64,000 nt of DNA from Clostridiales bacterium. GTDB lineage: Bacteria; Bacillota; Clostridia; Christensenellales; Aristaeellaceae. Under the pieces are notes generated by a model. It made no database searches and had not been told where the DNA came from. It was given only the letters and a program-made list of their open reading frames with translations. Made by a program: the position numbers and the translations under genes. Location: positions 244,365 to 308,364 of the forward strand of contig SVGS01000001.1 in the NCBI GenBank assembly GCA_015056205.1, read 5' to 3'. Below are positions 17,524 through 26,762 of the stretch, piece after piece (within the stretch, counting starts at the first letter, position 1; each line of letters begins with the position of its first letter).

Positions 17524-19116
17524 ATGATAGCGAAGGAAATCATCGGAAACGGTCAAGCTATTCTTGGAATTGAGTTCGGTTCCACCCGGATTAAGAGTGT
17601 GCTCATCGGGCCGGATCATACGATTCTTGCCTCCGGTTCCCACGAATGGGAAAATGAACTGCTGGACGGAGTCTGGACTTACAGTGAAAAATCTATTGTG
17701 GAGGGTTTGCAGGCCAGCTATGCCGATCTGAAGCAAGCGGTTGAAGCGCAGTACGGTCTTCATCTGAACGTGCTGGGCGGCCTTGGCTTGAGCGCCATGA
17801 TGCATGGATATCTTCCCTTTGATCAGGAGATGCGTCTGCTGGTCCCCTTCCGCACCTGGCGGAACACGATGACCGGCCCTGCCTCAAAAGAACTGACGGA
17901 TCTTTTCCGGTTCAATATGCCGCAGCGCTGGAGTCTGAGTCATCTTTATCAGGCTATTCTGAACGGAGAACCTCATGTTTCCTCAATCCGTTTCATTACG
18001 ACGCTGGCCGGCTGGATGCATTTCCGTCTGACCGGCCGGAAGGTTCTCGGAATCGGCGATGCCAGTGGGATTATGCCGGTTGACAGCCGGACTCTGGATT
18101 ATGACAGCGGCATGATTCAGGCGTTTGACCGTCTGATTGCGGACCGGAATTTTTCGTGGAAACTGCGCGATATTCTGCCTGAAGTGCTTTGTGCCGGTCA
18201 GGATGCCGGCACGCTGACGAAGGAAGGCGCGTTCCTGCTGGATCCTTCCGGAGAATTGCAGCCCGGATGCCCTGTCTGTCCGCCTGAAGGAGACGCCGGA
18301 ACCGGCATGGTGGCCACGAACAGCGTACGCGTCCGTACAGGAAACGTCAGTGCCGGAACCTCTATTTTCAGCATGATCGTGCTGGAGAAGCCGCTGAGTA
18401 AGGTTCATCCGGAAATCGATATCGTAACGACTCCCTCCGGTCAGCAGGTCGGTATGGTTCATTGCAACAGCTGCACCAGTGATGTGAATGCATGGGTGTC
18501 TCTTTTCCGTGAATTTGCGTCATTAATGGGCTGTGATGTTTCCGCCGGAGAAGCTTTCACAAAGCTTTTTCAGAAGTCGCTGGAAGGCGAAAAGGACGGC
18601 GGCGGACTTGTAAGTTTCAATTATTTTGCCGGAGAGCCGGTAACCGGCCTCTCGGAAGGCGGTCGTCCTCTGCTGGTCCGGCTTCCGGATGCCAGAATGA
18701 ATCTGGCCAACTTTATGAAAGTCCAGCTTTACGCCAGTATGGAAACACTGAAGTACGGCATGGAGATTATGAAAGAGGAAAAAGTTGCCATCGACCGGGT
18801 TTACGGCCATGGCGGTCTGTTTAAGACGCCGGAAGTTGCGCAGCGAGCGCTGGCTGCGGCCATCCACGCCCCGGTTACGGTGATGGAAACGGCCGGAGAA
18901 GGCGGCGCCTGGGGAATTGCGCTTCTGGCTGACTTTCTGGTTCATCGGGAGCAGAATCAGTCCCTTGAAGATTATCTGGATCAGCAGGTATTCAACGGCA
19001 TGGTTCAGTCTACACTCAATCCGGATCCGGAGGATGAAAAAGGTTTTGACGCATATATGAAGCGCTTTGTACAGTGTATTCCTGCTGAAACAGCCGCAGT
19101 CCGCGAAATGGTATGA
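17524..19116 (+). CDS. FGGY-family carbohydrate kinase
   Basis: About 530 residues. The ATPase fold is shown by GIEFGSTRIKSVLIGPD at the N terminus (phosphate 1), GNVSAGTSIFSMIV in the middle and GHGGLFKTPEVAQRALAAA plus ETAGEGGAWGIALLA (adenosine and phosphate 2 sites). GATCGGAGGG precedes the ATG at 17524; the ORF-track start six codons upstream overlaps this ribosome site. The sugar cannot be told from sequence; a pentulose or pentose-derived substrate such as ribulose or xylulose is plausible. It heads a tight operon with HAD phosphatase and hprK. Confidence 0.85.
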   Translation: MIAKEIIGNGQAILGIEFGSTRIKSVLIGPDHTILASGSHEWENELLDGVWTYSEKSIVEGLQASYADLKQAVEAQYGLHLNVLGGLGLSAMMHGYLPFDQEMRLLVPFRTWRNTMTGPASKELTDLFRFNMPQRWSLSHLYQAILNGEPHVSSIRFITTLAGWMHFRLTGRKVLGIGDASGIMPVDSRTLDYDSGMIQAFDRLIADRNFSWKLRDILPEVLCAGQDAGTLTKEGAFLLDPSGELQPGCPVCPPEGDAGTGMVATNSVRVRTGNVSAGTSIFSMIVLEKPLSKVHPEIDIVTTPSGQQVGMVHCNSCTSDVNAWVSLFREFASLMGCDVSAGEAFTKLFQKSLEGEKDGGGLVSFNYFAGEPVTGLSEGGRPLLVRLPDARMNLANFMKVQLYASMETLKYGMEIMKEEKVAIDRVYGHGGLFKTPEVAQRALAAAIHAPVTVMETAGEGGAWGIALLADFLVHREQNQSLEDYLDQQVFNGMVQSTLNPDPEDEKGFDAYMKRFVQCIPAETAAVREMV

Positions 19117-19943
19117 TGGAAGGGAAAAAAAATTTCTCCCCTAAAGCAATCGCGTTTGATCTGGATGATACGCTGCTCCGGGATGATCTTTCCATATCGG
19201 ACTTCACGGTTCAGATCCTCTCAAAGCTTCACGGCAAAGGCGTACTGATTATTCCGGCCAGCGGCAGAACGCGGGTCAGTATGAGTTCTTTTGTGGAACG
19301 TTTGAACTGTGTGGATCAGTATATTGCCTGCAACGGAGCGGAAATCTGGTCCGGCAAAGACCATTCTCTGCTCCGCCGTGAAACCTTCCCTCTTTCCACG
19401 GCACATCAGATTATTGAATTCGGCCGCAGACATCATTGCTATGCGCAAACCTATGATGAAGGAAAGTTTTACTTCAATCAATACTGTACTTACGCGGATG
19501 CCTATGCCCGAGCATCCTCACTGAAGGGCGAATTTGTAGGTGATCTGGATTCCTTTGTTCATGATCCCTGCTGCAAGTTCCTGATGATGGATGAGCCGGA
19601 AAAGATATCCGCGATGCTTGAGGAAGCAAGGCAAGTTTTTAACGGAAAAGCTTCTGTGACCTGTTCCAAGCCGCATTACCTGGAGTTTAACCCGCCGAAC
19701 GCGACGAAAGCGAAGGCTCTTGAGGTTCTGCTGTCCGGCAAAGGCCTTTCCCTTTCGGAAGTGATTGCTTTCGGTGACAGTCTGAACGACTGGAGCATGC
19801 TTTCCGCCTGCGGTCTGGGTATATGTGTAGCCAATGCCCGTCCGGAATTACTGGAGCGCTGCGATGATACCTGTCCCTCCAATCAGGAAGACGGCGTCGC
19901 ACGTTACCTGCAGAAACATGTTCTTCAGGAGATGAGTCTTTGA
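19113..19943 (+). CDS. HAD-superfamily sugar phosphatase, Cof type (IIB)
   Basis: 276 residues. Motif I FDLDDTLLRDD gives the nucleophile and acid/base aspartates, motif II is PASGRTR, and motif IV is GDSLNDWSML; the type IIB cap lies between. Such enzymes hydrolyse sugar phosphates or related small phosphomonoesters. ATG overlaps the FGGY stop (ATGATG), so translation is coupled. A second ATG is one codon on. Substrate unknown. Confidence 0.88.
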   Translation: MMEGKKNFSPKAIAFDLDDTLLRDDLSISDFTVQILSKLHGKGVLIIPASGRTRVSMSSFVERLNCVDQYIACNGAEIWSGKDHSLLRRETFPLSTAHQIIEFGRRHHCYAQTYDEGKFYFNQYCTYADAYARASSLKGEFVGDLDSFVHDPCCKFLMMDEPEKISAMLEEARQVFNGKASVTCSKPHYLEFNPPNATKAKALEVLLSGKGLSLSEVIAFGDSLNDWSMLSACGLGICVANARPELLERCDDTCPSNQEDGVARYLQKHVLQEMSL

Positions 19944-20848
19944 TCGAAGCGCGGGATTTTCAGAATGCGATGAATCTGGAATGTCTGGTTGAGTCACCCG
20001 TCATCGGATGGGAGCTCCGTTCTCCGGATCTGAACCGGCCTGGCATGCAGTTTTGCGGCATCTATGAATACTTTGCCTATGAGCGGCCTCAGGTGATCGG
20101 AAAAGTCGAAATGGCTTACCTGGAAAAGCTCTCATCGGCGGAAAAACAGGCTGTCCTTGAGCGTTTCTATGCTTACCGGATTCCGTGTGTGATTATCTGC
20201 CGCGGAATGGATCCTCCTCCCGAATTGCTGGAAGCTGCCCGAAACGCCAAAGTCTGGCTCTTCAGAACCGGTCAGCGGACAACCCGTTTCTGTTTTTCGG
20301 CAATTGTCTATCTGAATCGCTGTCTGGCTCCGCATGAATCAGTTCATGGTGTCCTGCTGGATGTATACGGGGTCGGTGTTCTCCTCAGAGGGAAAAGCGG
20401 CGTCGGGAAAAGTGAGGCTGCTCTGGAATTGATTAAACGCGGGCATATGCTGGTCGCGGATGATCTTGTTGACATCTGCCGCATAGCCGACGATCGCCTG
20501 ATCGGCACCTGCCCGGAATCCATCCGCAATATGATGGAAATCCGTGGGATCGGCGTGATTGATATTCGTGCCGTATATGGCATCGGCGCTGTTTGTCCGA
20601 GCAAAACCATCGATCTTATTATGGAACTGGAGCCGTGGGAAGAGGGTAAAATGTATGACCGGATCGGTTATGAAGAACATACAATGAAAATTATGGAGGT
20701 TCCGGTTCCTTACATGACGATGCCTGTCAAGCCCGGACGGAATCTGGCGATCATCGTTGAAGTCGCCGCACGGAATCTGAGCCTGAAACGGATCGGATAT
20801 CATGCGGCAAAAGAACTGGTATCGCAGTTAAGCGATCATGAAGTGTAA
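19940..20848 (+). CDS. hprK: HPr kinase/phosphorylase
   Basis: The Firmicutes sensor that phosphorylates or dephosphorylates HPr at Ser46 and so drives CcpA catabolite control. Residues 1-130 form the N-terminal domain, with the P-loop RGKSGVGKSEAALEL near 150-158, the catalytic histidine in ESVHGVLLDV, and the signature EIRGIGVIDIRAVYG. 302 residues is close to the usual 310-320. Translation starts at TTG overlapping the HAD stop (TTGA), with AGGAG seven bases before. In many Firmicutes the partner is lgt; here it sits in an operon of sugar kinases. Confidence 0.96.
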   Translation: MIEARDFQNAMNLECLVESPVIGWELRSPDLNRPGMQFCGIYEYFAYERPQVIGKVEMAYLEKLSSAEKQAVLERFYAYRIPCVIICRGMDPPPELLEAARNAKVWLFRTGQRTTRFCFSAIVYLNRCLAPHESVHGVLLDVYGVGVLLRGKSGVGKSEAALELIKRGHMLVADDLVDICRIADDRLIGTCPESIRNMMEIRGIGVIDIRAVYGIGAVCPSKTIDLIMELEPWEEGKMYDRIGYEEHTMKIMEVPVPYMTMPVKPGRNLAIIVEVAARNLSLKRIGYHAAKELVSQLSDHEV

Positions 20849-20868
20849 TTGCAAGGAGGGGGATTCCT

Positions 20869-21813
20869 ATGATTCGTATTGGCATTGATGTAGGTGGTAC
20901 AGGTATTCAGACAGGCGTTGTAAATGAACAGGGCGCCATACTGGCAGAGGAATCAATTGTGACCCGCATTGTTCTTCCTTTTTCGGAACAGATTCGTCTG
21001 ATGACGGAAAGTGTCCGACATGTGATCGCTTCCGCCGGCTTTACGGAAGACCAGATCCTCTCCGTCGGCGTCGGAGTTCCTGGAATTGCCTCAAAAGAAA
21101 CCGGAGAAATCATTAAATGTCCCAACATGGGATGGAACCACGTCCCCTTCCGTGAAGAATGGATTCGTCTGCTGAACAAACCCCTGTTTATTGACAATGA
21201 CGCGAATGTCGCGGCTCTGGCGGAAAGCGTTTCCGGAGTCAGCGCCGGAACCTCTTCCAGCGTCTTTATCACGATCGGAACCGGAATCGGCAGCGGTATT
21301 ATTCTTAACGGGAAAATCTGGAGCGGAGCTCATGGAATCGGAGCGGAACTTGGCCACACCATTATGAAACTAGGCGGCGTTCCCTGCACCTGCGGAAATC
21401 ATGGATGTCTTGAACGCTATTGTTCAGCTACAGCGCTGATTCGTATGGCCTGCGAAAAAGCCGGTTCTCTGTCAGCGGACAGCGCTCTCCTCCGGGCAGT
21501 TAACGGTGATCTGTCCGCTATGAATGCCCGGATTGTGATCGATCTTGCACGAAACGGCGACCCTGTCGCTTCCGCTGTCTTTAATGAATGGACGGACAAT
21601 GTCAGCCAGGCGATTGCCAATGTGGTAAACTTCCTGGATCCGGAAGTGATTGTCATCGGCGGAGGCGTCAGCAGAGCAGGAGCCTTCCTGCTGGACGCCA
21701 TCAATGAAAAATATCCGCAATACGTTGTTTTCCGGGATCAGCCGATCCCGGAGGTCAGGCTGGCCGTTCTTGGACCGAAAGCCGGCATCATCGGCGCCGC
21801 CATGCTCAGCTGA
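20869..21813 (+). CDS. glk: ROK-family glucokinase
   Basis: Phosphorylates glucose at the entry to glycolysis. GIDVGGTGIQTGVV is the ATP phosphate loop, FIDNDANVAALAE carries the catalytic aspartate, and CTCGNHGCLERYCS is the CxCGxxGCxE zinc motif of ROK proteins. 314 residues, no DNA-binding N-terminal domain, so an enzyme and not a repressor. AAGGAGGGGG precedes the ATG. It follows hprK by 20 bases. The ROK family also includes mannose, fructose and N-acetylmannosamine kinases, so glucose is a best guess. Confidence 0.88.
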   Translation: MIRIGIDVGGTGIQTGVVNEQGAILAEESIVTRIVLPFSEQIRLMTESVRHVIASAGFTEDQILSVGVGVPGIASKETGEIIKCPNMGWNHVPFREEWIRLLNKPLFIDNDANVAALAESVSGVSAGTSSSVFITIGTGIGSGIILNGKIWSGAHGIGAELGHTIMKLGGVPCTCGNHGCLERYCSATALIRMACEKAGSLSADSALLRAVNGDLSAMNARIVIDLARNGDPVASAVFNEWTDNVSQAIANVVNFLDPEVIVIGGGVSRAGAFLLDAINEKYPQYVVFRDQPIPEVRLAVLGPKAGIIGAAMLS

Positions 21814-21865
21814 AGCTGCCGGATTTTTCAGATCACAGTTCATACAGGAAGGAATCGGAACGGAT

Positions 21866-23305
21866 ATGTCAGATTTTGTTTTCAGCATGAAAAGAGACGG
21901 GACAGCTGTGCTGGAAGGATATGAAGGAAACGCGGATCGTCTGGATATTCCCCGGACCTATGACGGTCATCCGGTCACTTCAATCGCGGACAATGCCTTT
22001 TCCTGGGAGTCCCGGCTGCGCAGCGTTCATATTCCTGATACGGTGACAACGATTGGCGAAGCGGCTTTTTCCTGGTGTGAATCATTGACGGAGATCGATA
22101 TTCCGTCCTCTGTTCGAACCATCGGGGAATGGGCGTTTATCGGCTGTTCTTCTCTTCGTAAAATCACTCTCCCTTCGGGACTTCGGAAAATTAACTATTC
22201 AACCTTTCAATCATGCACCTCTCTGACGCAGATTGAAATACCGGATTCTGTCAAACTGATCGGTCCGGAAGCTTTCTCCGAGTGTATCAGCCTGCAGACG
22301 ATACAGCTTCCGAAGAATTTAACCTCCCTGGGAGAATCCGCCTTCTCCACCTGCGAGAAGCTGGAAGAGATCAATCTTCCGGAGCGCCTGACAGATTTGG
22401 GAAGCAATGTTTTTTCAGGCTGTGTTTCCCTGTCCCGATTCATCGTTTCAGACCGTCATCCTTCATTTGCTGTTTCCGACGGCGTCCTGATCGATCATCA
22501 GAAAAAGCAGCTGCTGTTCTATCCCTTTCAGCAGGAGCCCGGTGATTATACGGTTCCTGATGGTATTCAGACAATCTGCGAAGAAGCTTTTTCCAATCGT
22601 ACTTCCCTTCGACATATCACGCTTCCGGAATCAGTACGGGTCATCGAGCACAAAGCATTTTACGGCTGCCGTTCTCTTCTTTCGATTACGCTCCCCGATT
22701 CTGTCACCCGGATTGATTCCAATGCCTTCCACGGTTGTTCAGCGATGGAGTCCATCCGTCTTCCCTCCGGCCTTCCCGTTCTGGAATATTCCATGTTTTA
22801 TGCCTGTCAGTCGCTGCAGAAGGTTATTCTGCCCGATCATCTGAAAATCATTTCCCCCTGTGCCTTCAGCGGCTGTTCCTCATTAAATCAAATTTCATTC
22901 CCGGATGATTTGCTGGAAATCGGGGAATCGGCGTTTGAAGGATGTCGCTCCCTGGAGGAAATACAGTTCCCGGCCTCTCTGGAATCGCTTGGAAATCATG
23001 TTTTCGGTTCCTGCACACAATTGGAAACGGTACGTTTTTCTCCCGGAATGAAGGTCATTCCGGCCAGAACCTTTTCCAGATGCCTGAATCTGAGCTGTGT
23101 CGATCTTCCGTCCGATCTTGAAGAAATTGAATCGGAAGCTTTTGACAGCTGTGAGAATCTGCTTTCTCTTCAGCTCCCGGCTTCCGTCACGGAGATCGCC
23201 GCTGACGCGTTTTCAGAGTGCCGCCATCTGATGCTTTTTGTATATCCCGATTCTTATGGAGAAAACTATGCAAAGGACTTCGATTTCCCTTATTCCGAAA
23301 TATAA
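21866..23305 (+). CDS. BspA-like leucine-rich repeat protein, no signal peptide
   Basis: 479 residues from the ATG at 21866; the longer ORF-track version overlaps glk and lacks a ribosome site. After a short opening (MSDFVFSMKRDGTAVLEGYEG) it is almost wholly LRR_5 repeats of about 23 residues, with the pattern IxIPDSVxxIGxxAFxxCxSLxxI. These domains bind proteins or surfaces. Most relatives are secreted, with sortase or wall-binding tails; this one has neither a signal peptide nor an anchor. It is the last gene of the hprK cluster, before a strong hairpin. Confidence 0.85.
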   Translation: MSDFVFSMKRDGTAVLEGYEGNADRLDIPRTYDGHPVTSIADNAFSWESRLRSVHIPDTVTTIGEAAFSWCESLTEIDIPSSVRTIGEWAFIGCSSLRKITLPSGLRKINYSTFQSCTSLTQIEIPDSVKLIGPEAFSECISLQTIQLPKNLTSLGESAFSTCEKLEEINLPERLTDLGSNVFSGCVSLSRFIVSDRHPSFAVSDGVLIDHQKKQLLFYPFQQEPGDYTVPDGIQTICEEAFSNRTSLRHITLPESVRVIEHKAFYGCRSLLSITLPDSVTRIDSNAFHGCSAMESIRLPSGLPVLEYSMFYACQSLQKVILPDHLKIISPCAFSGCSSLNQISFPDDLLEIGESAFEGCRSLEEIQFPASLESLGNHVFGSCTQLETVRFSPGMKVIPARTFSRCLNLSCVDLPSDLEEIESEAFDSCENLLSLQLPASVTEIAADAFSECRHLMLFVYPDSYGENYAKDFDFPYSEI

Positions 23306-23330
23306 AGTAATGCAGTCTTAGCGATTATAT

Positions 23331-23370
23331 AAAAGAGCTGCCTTCCCATTTGGAGGAAGGCAGCTCTTTT
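23331..23370. terminator. Bidirectional terminator between convergent genes
   Basis: A perfect 16-bp stem (AAAAGAGCTGCCTTCC and its complement) with an 8-base loop. The A and T runs at its base make it work in both directions, for the LRR gene and for the SPFH gene. Confidence 0.93.
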
Positions 23371-23381
23371 ACAGGACCGAT

Positions 23382-24440
23382 TTATTGTTTGGCGCCGCAC
23401 TCAGGGCAAAACTTCGTTCCGACAGGAATCTGTTTTCCGCAGCTGGTGCAGAATGCGGAGGCGTTCTGTTTGGCGCCGCATTCGGGGCAGAACTTTGCTC
23501 CGGCGTTGATGGCCGCGCCGCAGGCGCTGCAAACGGCGGAAGCCTGCGGTGCCGCTGTCTGGGCCGCGGCAGGCTGCTGGGCTCCCCCGAAGCTCTGAGC
23601 GAACATCTGTCCCATAGCCGCTCCGGCACCCATTCCGACGCCCATTCCGGCCATCCCGTTTGCATTGTTATTAGCCGCTTCCCGCATTGCTTCTGCAGCC
23701 TGATACTTAGCATACTGATCAAGATTCCCCAGCACTCCCATAGAAGTCCGCTTATCCATGCTCTTTTCGACTTCTTCCGGCAGGGAAATATTTTCGATCA
23801 CAAAGCTGCAGAGTGTCAAACCAAGGGATGCCAGCTTGGGATTAATTGTCTTTAATGCATATTGTCCAAGTTCTTCATAGTTGGCAGCCAGATCCAGCGC
23901 AGGAATTTTGCTCTCGGCAATCGCATCGCTCAGACCGCTGACAAGCGTCCGCTTGATCTGCCCTTCCACTCCATCCACGGTAAACAGAGCTGCGGTTCCG
24001 AAGACCTGTTTCAGGAAAGTTTCGGGATCGGAAACCTTAAAGCTGTAGATTCCGAAAGCACGCAGCCGGATCATGCCGAATTCGGCATCCCGCATCATTA
24101 CCGGATTGCTGGTCCCCCATTTCATATCCAGGAACTGCTTGGTGTTAATAAAATAAACATCCGACTTGAAAGGACTGTTAAAGCCGTATTTCCAGCTTTT
24201 CAGGGCTGTCATGACAGGCATGTTGCTCGTAGAGAGCTCATAGCGGCCAGGCTCAAAAATATCAGCAAGCTCGCCTTCGTTCACAAAGATCGCCACCTGG
24301 CTTTCCCGTACGGTAAGCTGAGCGCCCATCATGATTTCCTTGCCGTTCATATCGTACTTGTGGACCATGGTTTTGCTGGAGTTGTCGGTCCACTCAATTA
24401 CGTCAATCAGCTGTCCTCTGATCATATTCAGAATACCCAT
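23382..24440 (-). CDS. SPFH-domain protein with two C-terminal zinc ribbons (YdjI type)
   Basis: 352 residues from the ATG after GAAAGGGAGGAAT; 16 upstream codons of the ORF track overlap that ribosome site. Residues 1-265 match the SPFH/virion-core-like family seen in B. subtilis YdjI (MRGQLIDVIEW-like opening with IRGQLIDVIEW, then FVIENISLPEEVEKSMD). A glycine- and alanine-rich linker (MGVGMGAGAAMG) leads to two CxxC-x(10-12)-CPECGAKQ ribbons. No membrane span. Homologues associate with membrane-stress systems; the role here is not known. It lies 34 bases downstream of the receiver-like gene in one transcript. Confidence 0.85.
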   Translation of the reverse strand: MGILNMIRGQLIDVIEWTDNSSKTMVHKYDMNGKEIMMGAQLTVRESQVAIFVNEGELADIFEPGRYELSTSNMPVMTALKSWKYGFNSPFKSDVYFINTKQFLDMKWGTSNPVMMRDAEFGMIRLRAFGIYSFKVSDPETFLKQVFGTAALFTVDGVEGQIKRTLVSGLSDAIAESKIPALDLAANYEELGQYALKTINPKLASLGLTLCSFVIENISLPEEVEKSMDKRTSMGVLGNLDQYAKYQAAEAMREAANNNANGMAGMGVGMGAGAAMGQMFAQSFGGAQQPAAAQTAAPQASAVCSACGAAINAGAKFCPECGAKQNASAFCTSCGKQIPVGTKFCPECGAKQ

Positions 24441-24474
24441 AACAGAAATTCCTCCCTTTCGAAGTCCCGTTGTT

Positions 24475-25290
24475 TTAAACGATCTCACTGCACAAAGCGG
24501 TCAGCGCTGGAAGAACCCTGATGCCGGCAATATGCAGTGTTAATCCCTGATACAGTTCCAGATGCTGAATCGCCTTGGCGATATAGCCCGTCATGGAGGC
24601 AGTCATATCATCAGCTGAAAGCGGAATCTCAATCCCATGAACCGGACAGGCCAGCACCAGAATCCGCCCGTCCGGATGAATGGTGGGCAAAATATGCATC
24701 CCGTTATAGTCTCCGCCAAAGGAATTGATCAGCGCTTTTTCCAGCTGATCTTCCCCGTAATCCCAAAGATCCTCCAGCTTGTTTCCTTCAGCCCATTCTG
24801 TGCGCAGCTCAATCATCAGACAGGGACGGTCGGCATCCATTCTGCTGCGGAGAAGGCGCATATTACGGAACAGTTCATCGGGGGTCGAGACCTTCCCGTT
24901 CATCAGATTCCGGAAAAACTCATGTCTGCATTTCGCCAGCCGCTCCTGCAGCACCGGAGACCGGTCATTTGAAAAATCAGCATAAAGCCTGTTCAGAAGA
25001 ACTTTCAGCTCATTCAGATATACCAGTACCTCTTCCGGCGTTTTTCCGGCCTTAAAGATGGAAGTGACAGGGTATTCTTTCTGCAGATACTGAAGAATGG
25101 CCTCTTCCACATCCGGCGAAACACTGATGGCAATCCCGTCCGCGTGATGCTTTGACAGACTGTCCAGCATCCCGTCATAATCATGGCGGATATGCGGTGG
25201 CTTGAAGCCCTGCAGCTCCCAGTTCCCGATCTGATTAAAAGCTGATAAAACCTCCTCAGAATCTGAAACAAGCAAGAGTTTGTACATCAC
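24475..25290 (-). CDS. Degenerate receiver-like protein of unknown function
   Basis: I do not recognise a named family. The first 105 residues (MMYKLLLVSDSEEVLSAFNQ, then DGMLDSLSKHHADGIAISV) look like a response-regulator receiver as in YesN-type regulators, but the phospho-acceptor position reads AISVSPD, with no aspartate at the expected strand end. The remaining 165 residues resemble the middle domain of such regulators, and the AraC-type DNA-binding domain is absent. 271 residues. Its own promoter lies upstream and the SPFH gene follows, so a regulatory partner of the SPFH protein is a reasonable guess. Confidence 0.6.
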   Translation of the reverse strand: MMYKLLLVSDSEEVLSAFNQIGNWELQGFKPPHIRHDYDGMLDSLSKHHADGIAISVSPDVEEAILQYLQKEYPVTSIFKAGKTPEEVLVYLNELKVLLNRLYADFSNDRSPVLQERLAKCRHEFFRNLMNGKVSTPDELFRNMRLLRSRMDADRPCLMIELRTEWAEGNKLEDLWDYGEDQLEKALINSFGGDYNGMHILPTIHPDGRILVLACPVHGIEIPLSADDMTASMTGYIAKAIQHLELYQGLTLHIAGIRVLPALTALCSEIV

Positions 25291-25328
25291 CGATCCTCCA
25301 TTACCAAGCGATCCGGAAAACCTGTATT

Positions 25329-25357
25329 ATTATATCCTACTTCCTCCCTGATTGCAA
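25329..25357 (-). promoter_or_regulatory. Promoter for the receiver-like/SPFH pair
   Basis: Minus strand: TTGCAA, 17-base spacer, TATAAT, about 40 bases before the start codon. Confidence 0.65.
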
Positions 25358-25443
25358 TTTCTTTTCTGGTCTTTTCATGATTTTCGAAACAGGCAAACGT
25401 TTGAAATGGTGAAGAGTTAAGGATTTCCGTCCGGGAGTCCTCA

Positions 25444-25471
25444 TAGACTTTTCAGGAAGGTATGATATAAT
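25444..25471 (+). promoter_or_regulatory. Extended -10 promoter for the GT1 gene
   Basis: TAGACT, 16-base spacer and TGATATAAT, an extended -10, 43 bases before the ATG. The rest of the 224-base gap between the divergent genes shows nothing further. Confidence 0.65.
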
Positions 25472-25514
25472 ACAGGATGAGAACTGCCATTCCGTCACTG
25501 AAGGAGAGCGGCGT

Positions 25515-26762
25515 ATGAAATTGACTTTAATCGCCATCGGTTCCACCGGAGATGTACGCCCGTTCATTCTTTTGGGGCGGGAACTTTCCGCCCGCGGTCA
25601 TCAGATCACCGTCGTTGCCTTTTCCCGTTTTTCCTCTCAGGCTCTTTCGGAAGGATTCTCCTTTCAGCCTCTCTGCGGAGACGCTGAAAGCTTCATGGAT
25701 GCCATTATGCAGCCGGATACCAGCGCAGTGACCTATCTTCCGAGATTAAAGAAGGAAATCGGCGCGCTGGTCCCTCAGATTATTCAGGATATCCTTTCCG
25801 GAAGTGAAGATGCGGATGCGATCATCTGCAATTTTTTTGGTTCCGTAAATTATTCTGTAGCGGAAAAGCTGAATATTCCCTGTATCCAGATTTATTATTT
25901 CCCAATGGATCCGACGCATGAGATGCCGATCTCCTCATTCAGGCATCAGAACTGGGGCAGCCGGATCAACTGGGTCTCTTATAAGCTCGGATATCTGATG
26001 ATCGGATCTCTGGAACATTTTCTGTTAACCGACTGGCGGAAAAGGAACCGGCTGCGTGTCAGAAAACCCGGAACAGCTCCGGATTACCGGATCGGAAACC
26101 ATGTGATCCCCTGTATCTATGCCGTCAGTCCCAGTATTCTGCCACGTCCTGCAGAGTGGGACGATCATATTCACCTGAGCGGATACTGGTATGATCAGAA
26201 TCCGCCCGCATGGGAAGCCCCTTCAGATCTGCTTCGCTTTTTATCTGAAGATTCTCTTCCTCCCATCTATATCGGATTTGGTTCCATGAGCGGCGTTCAG
26301 GCGAATAAGCTGTTATCCGTACTGCTTCGGGCGCTTCATGAAACCCGAATCCGCGCCGTCATAGCGATCGGGTGGACAGGCAGTTCCTATCATTCCGGTT
26401 CCCGGGTGTATTTTACGGATTACATCCCGCACGACTGGCTTTTTCCCAGAGTACGTGCTGTGATTCATCACGGAGGTGCCGGTACAACGGCCGCCGGATT
26501 AAAATACGGACTTCCCTCTTTGATTATACCGTTTGCCGGAGATCAGCCATTTTGGGGGGATCACGTGTACAAGGCCGGCTGCGGTCCGAAGCCCATTGCC
26601 GCCCGGGATTTATCTCTGCGCAAGGCCATTTCGGCTCTGCTGGATCTTGTAACCCAGTCCCGCTACCGGGAAAACGCTCTGCGGCTTAGCCGCAGTCTCA
26701 TCCGGGAAGACGGTATCCGGACAGCCTGTGACCTGATTGAAAAAGGGATCGCCGAATGGTGA
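25515..26762 (+). CDS. UDP-glucosyltransferase-like GT1 glycosyltransferase
   Basis: 415 residues, GT-B fold. GSTGDVRPFILLGRELSARGH is the N-terminal acceptor-domain opening shared with sterol and macrolide glycosyltransferases; PPIYIGFGSMSG starts the donor domain and HHGGAGTTAAGLKYGLPSL with PFAGDQPFWG is the nucleotide-sugar-binding signature. Acceptor may be a lipid or small hydrophobic molecule; it cannot be read from sequence. AGGAGAGCGGCGT precedes the ATG. Single-gene unit; its last codons form half of the terminator stem. Confidence 0.86.
   Translation: MKLTLIAIGSTGDVRPFILLGRELSARGHQITVVAFSRFSSQALSEGFSFQPLCGDAESFMDAIMQPDTSAVTYLPRLKKEIGALVPQIIQDILSGSEDADAIICNFFGSVNYSVAEKLNIPCIQIYYFPMDPTHEMPISSFRHQNWGSRINWVSYKLGYLMIGSLEHFLLTDWRKRNRLRVRKPGTAPDYRIGNHVIPCIYAVSPSILPRPAEWDDHIHLSGYWYDQNPPAWEAPSDLLRFLSEDSLPPIYIGFGSMSGVQANKLLSVLLRALHETRIRAVIAIGWTGSSYHSGSRVYFTDYIPHDWLFPRVRAVIHHGGAGTTAAGLKYGLPSLIIPFAGDQPFWGDHVYKAGCGPKPIAARDLSLRKAISALLDLVTQSRYRENALRLSRSLIREDGIRTACDLIEKGIAEW

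Noticed and set aside
21650-21865. The 72-codon N-terminal extension of the LRR protein in the ORF track
   Set aside because: It lies inside glk in another frame, has no ribosome site and no repeat pattern.
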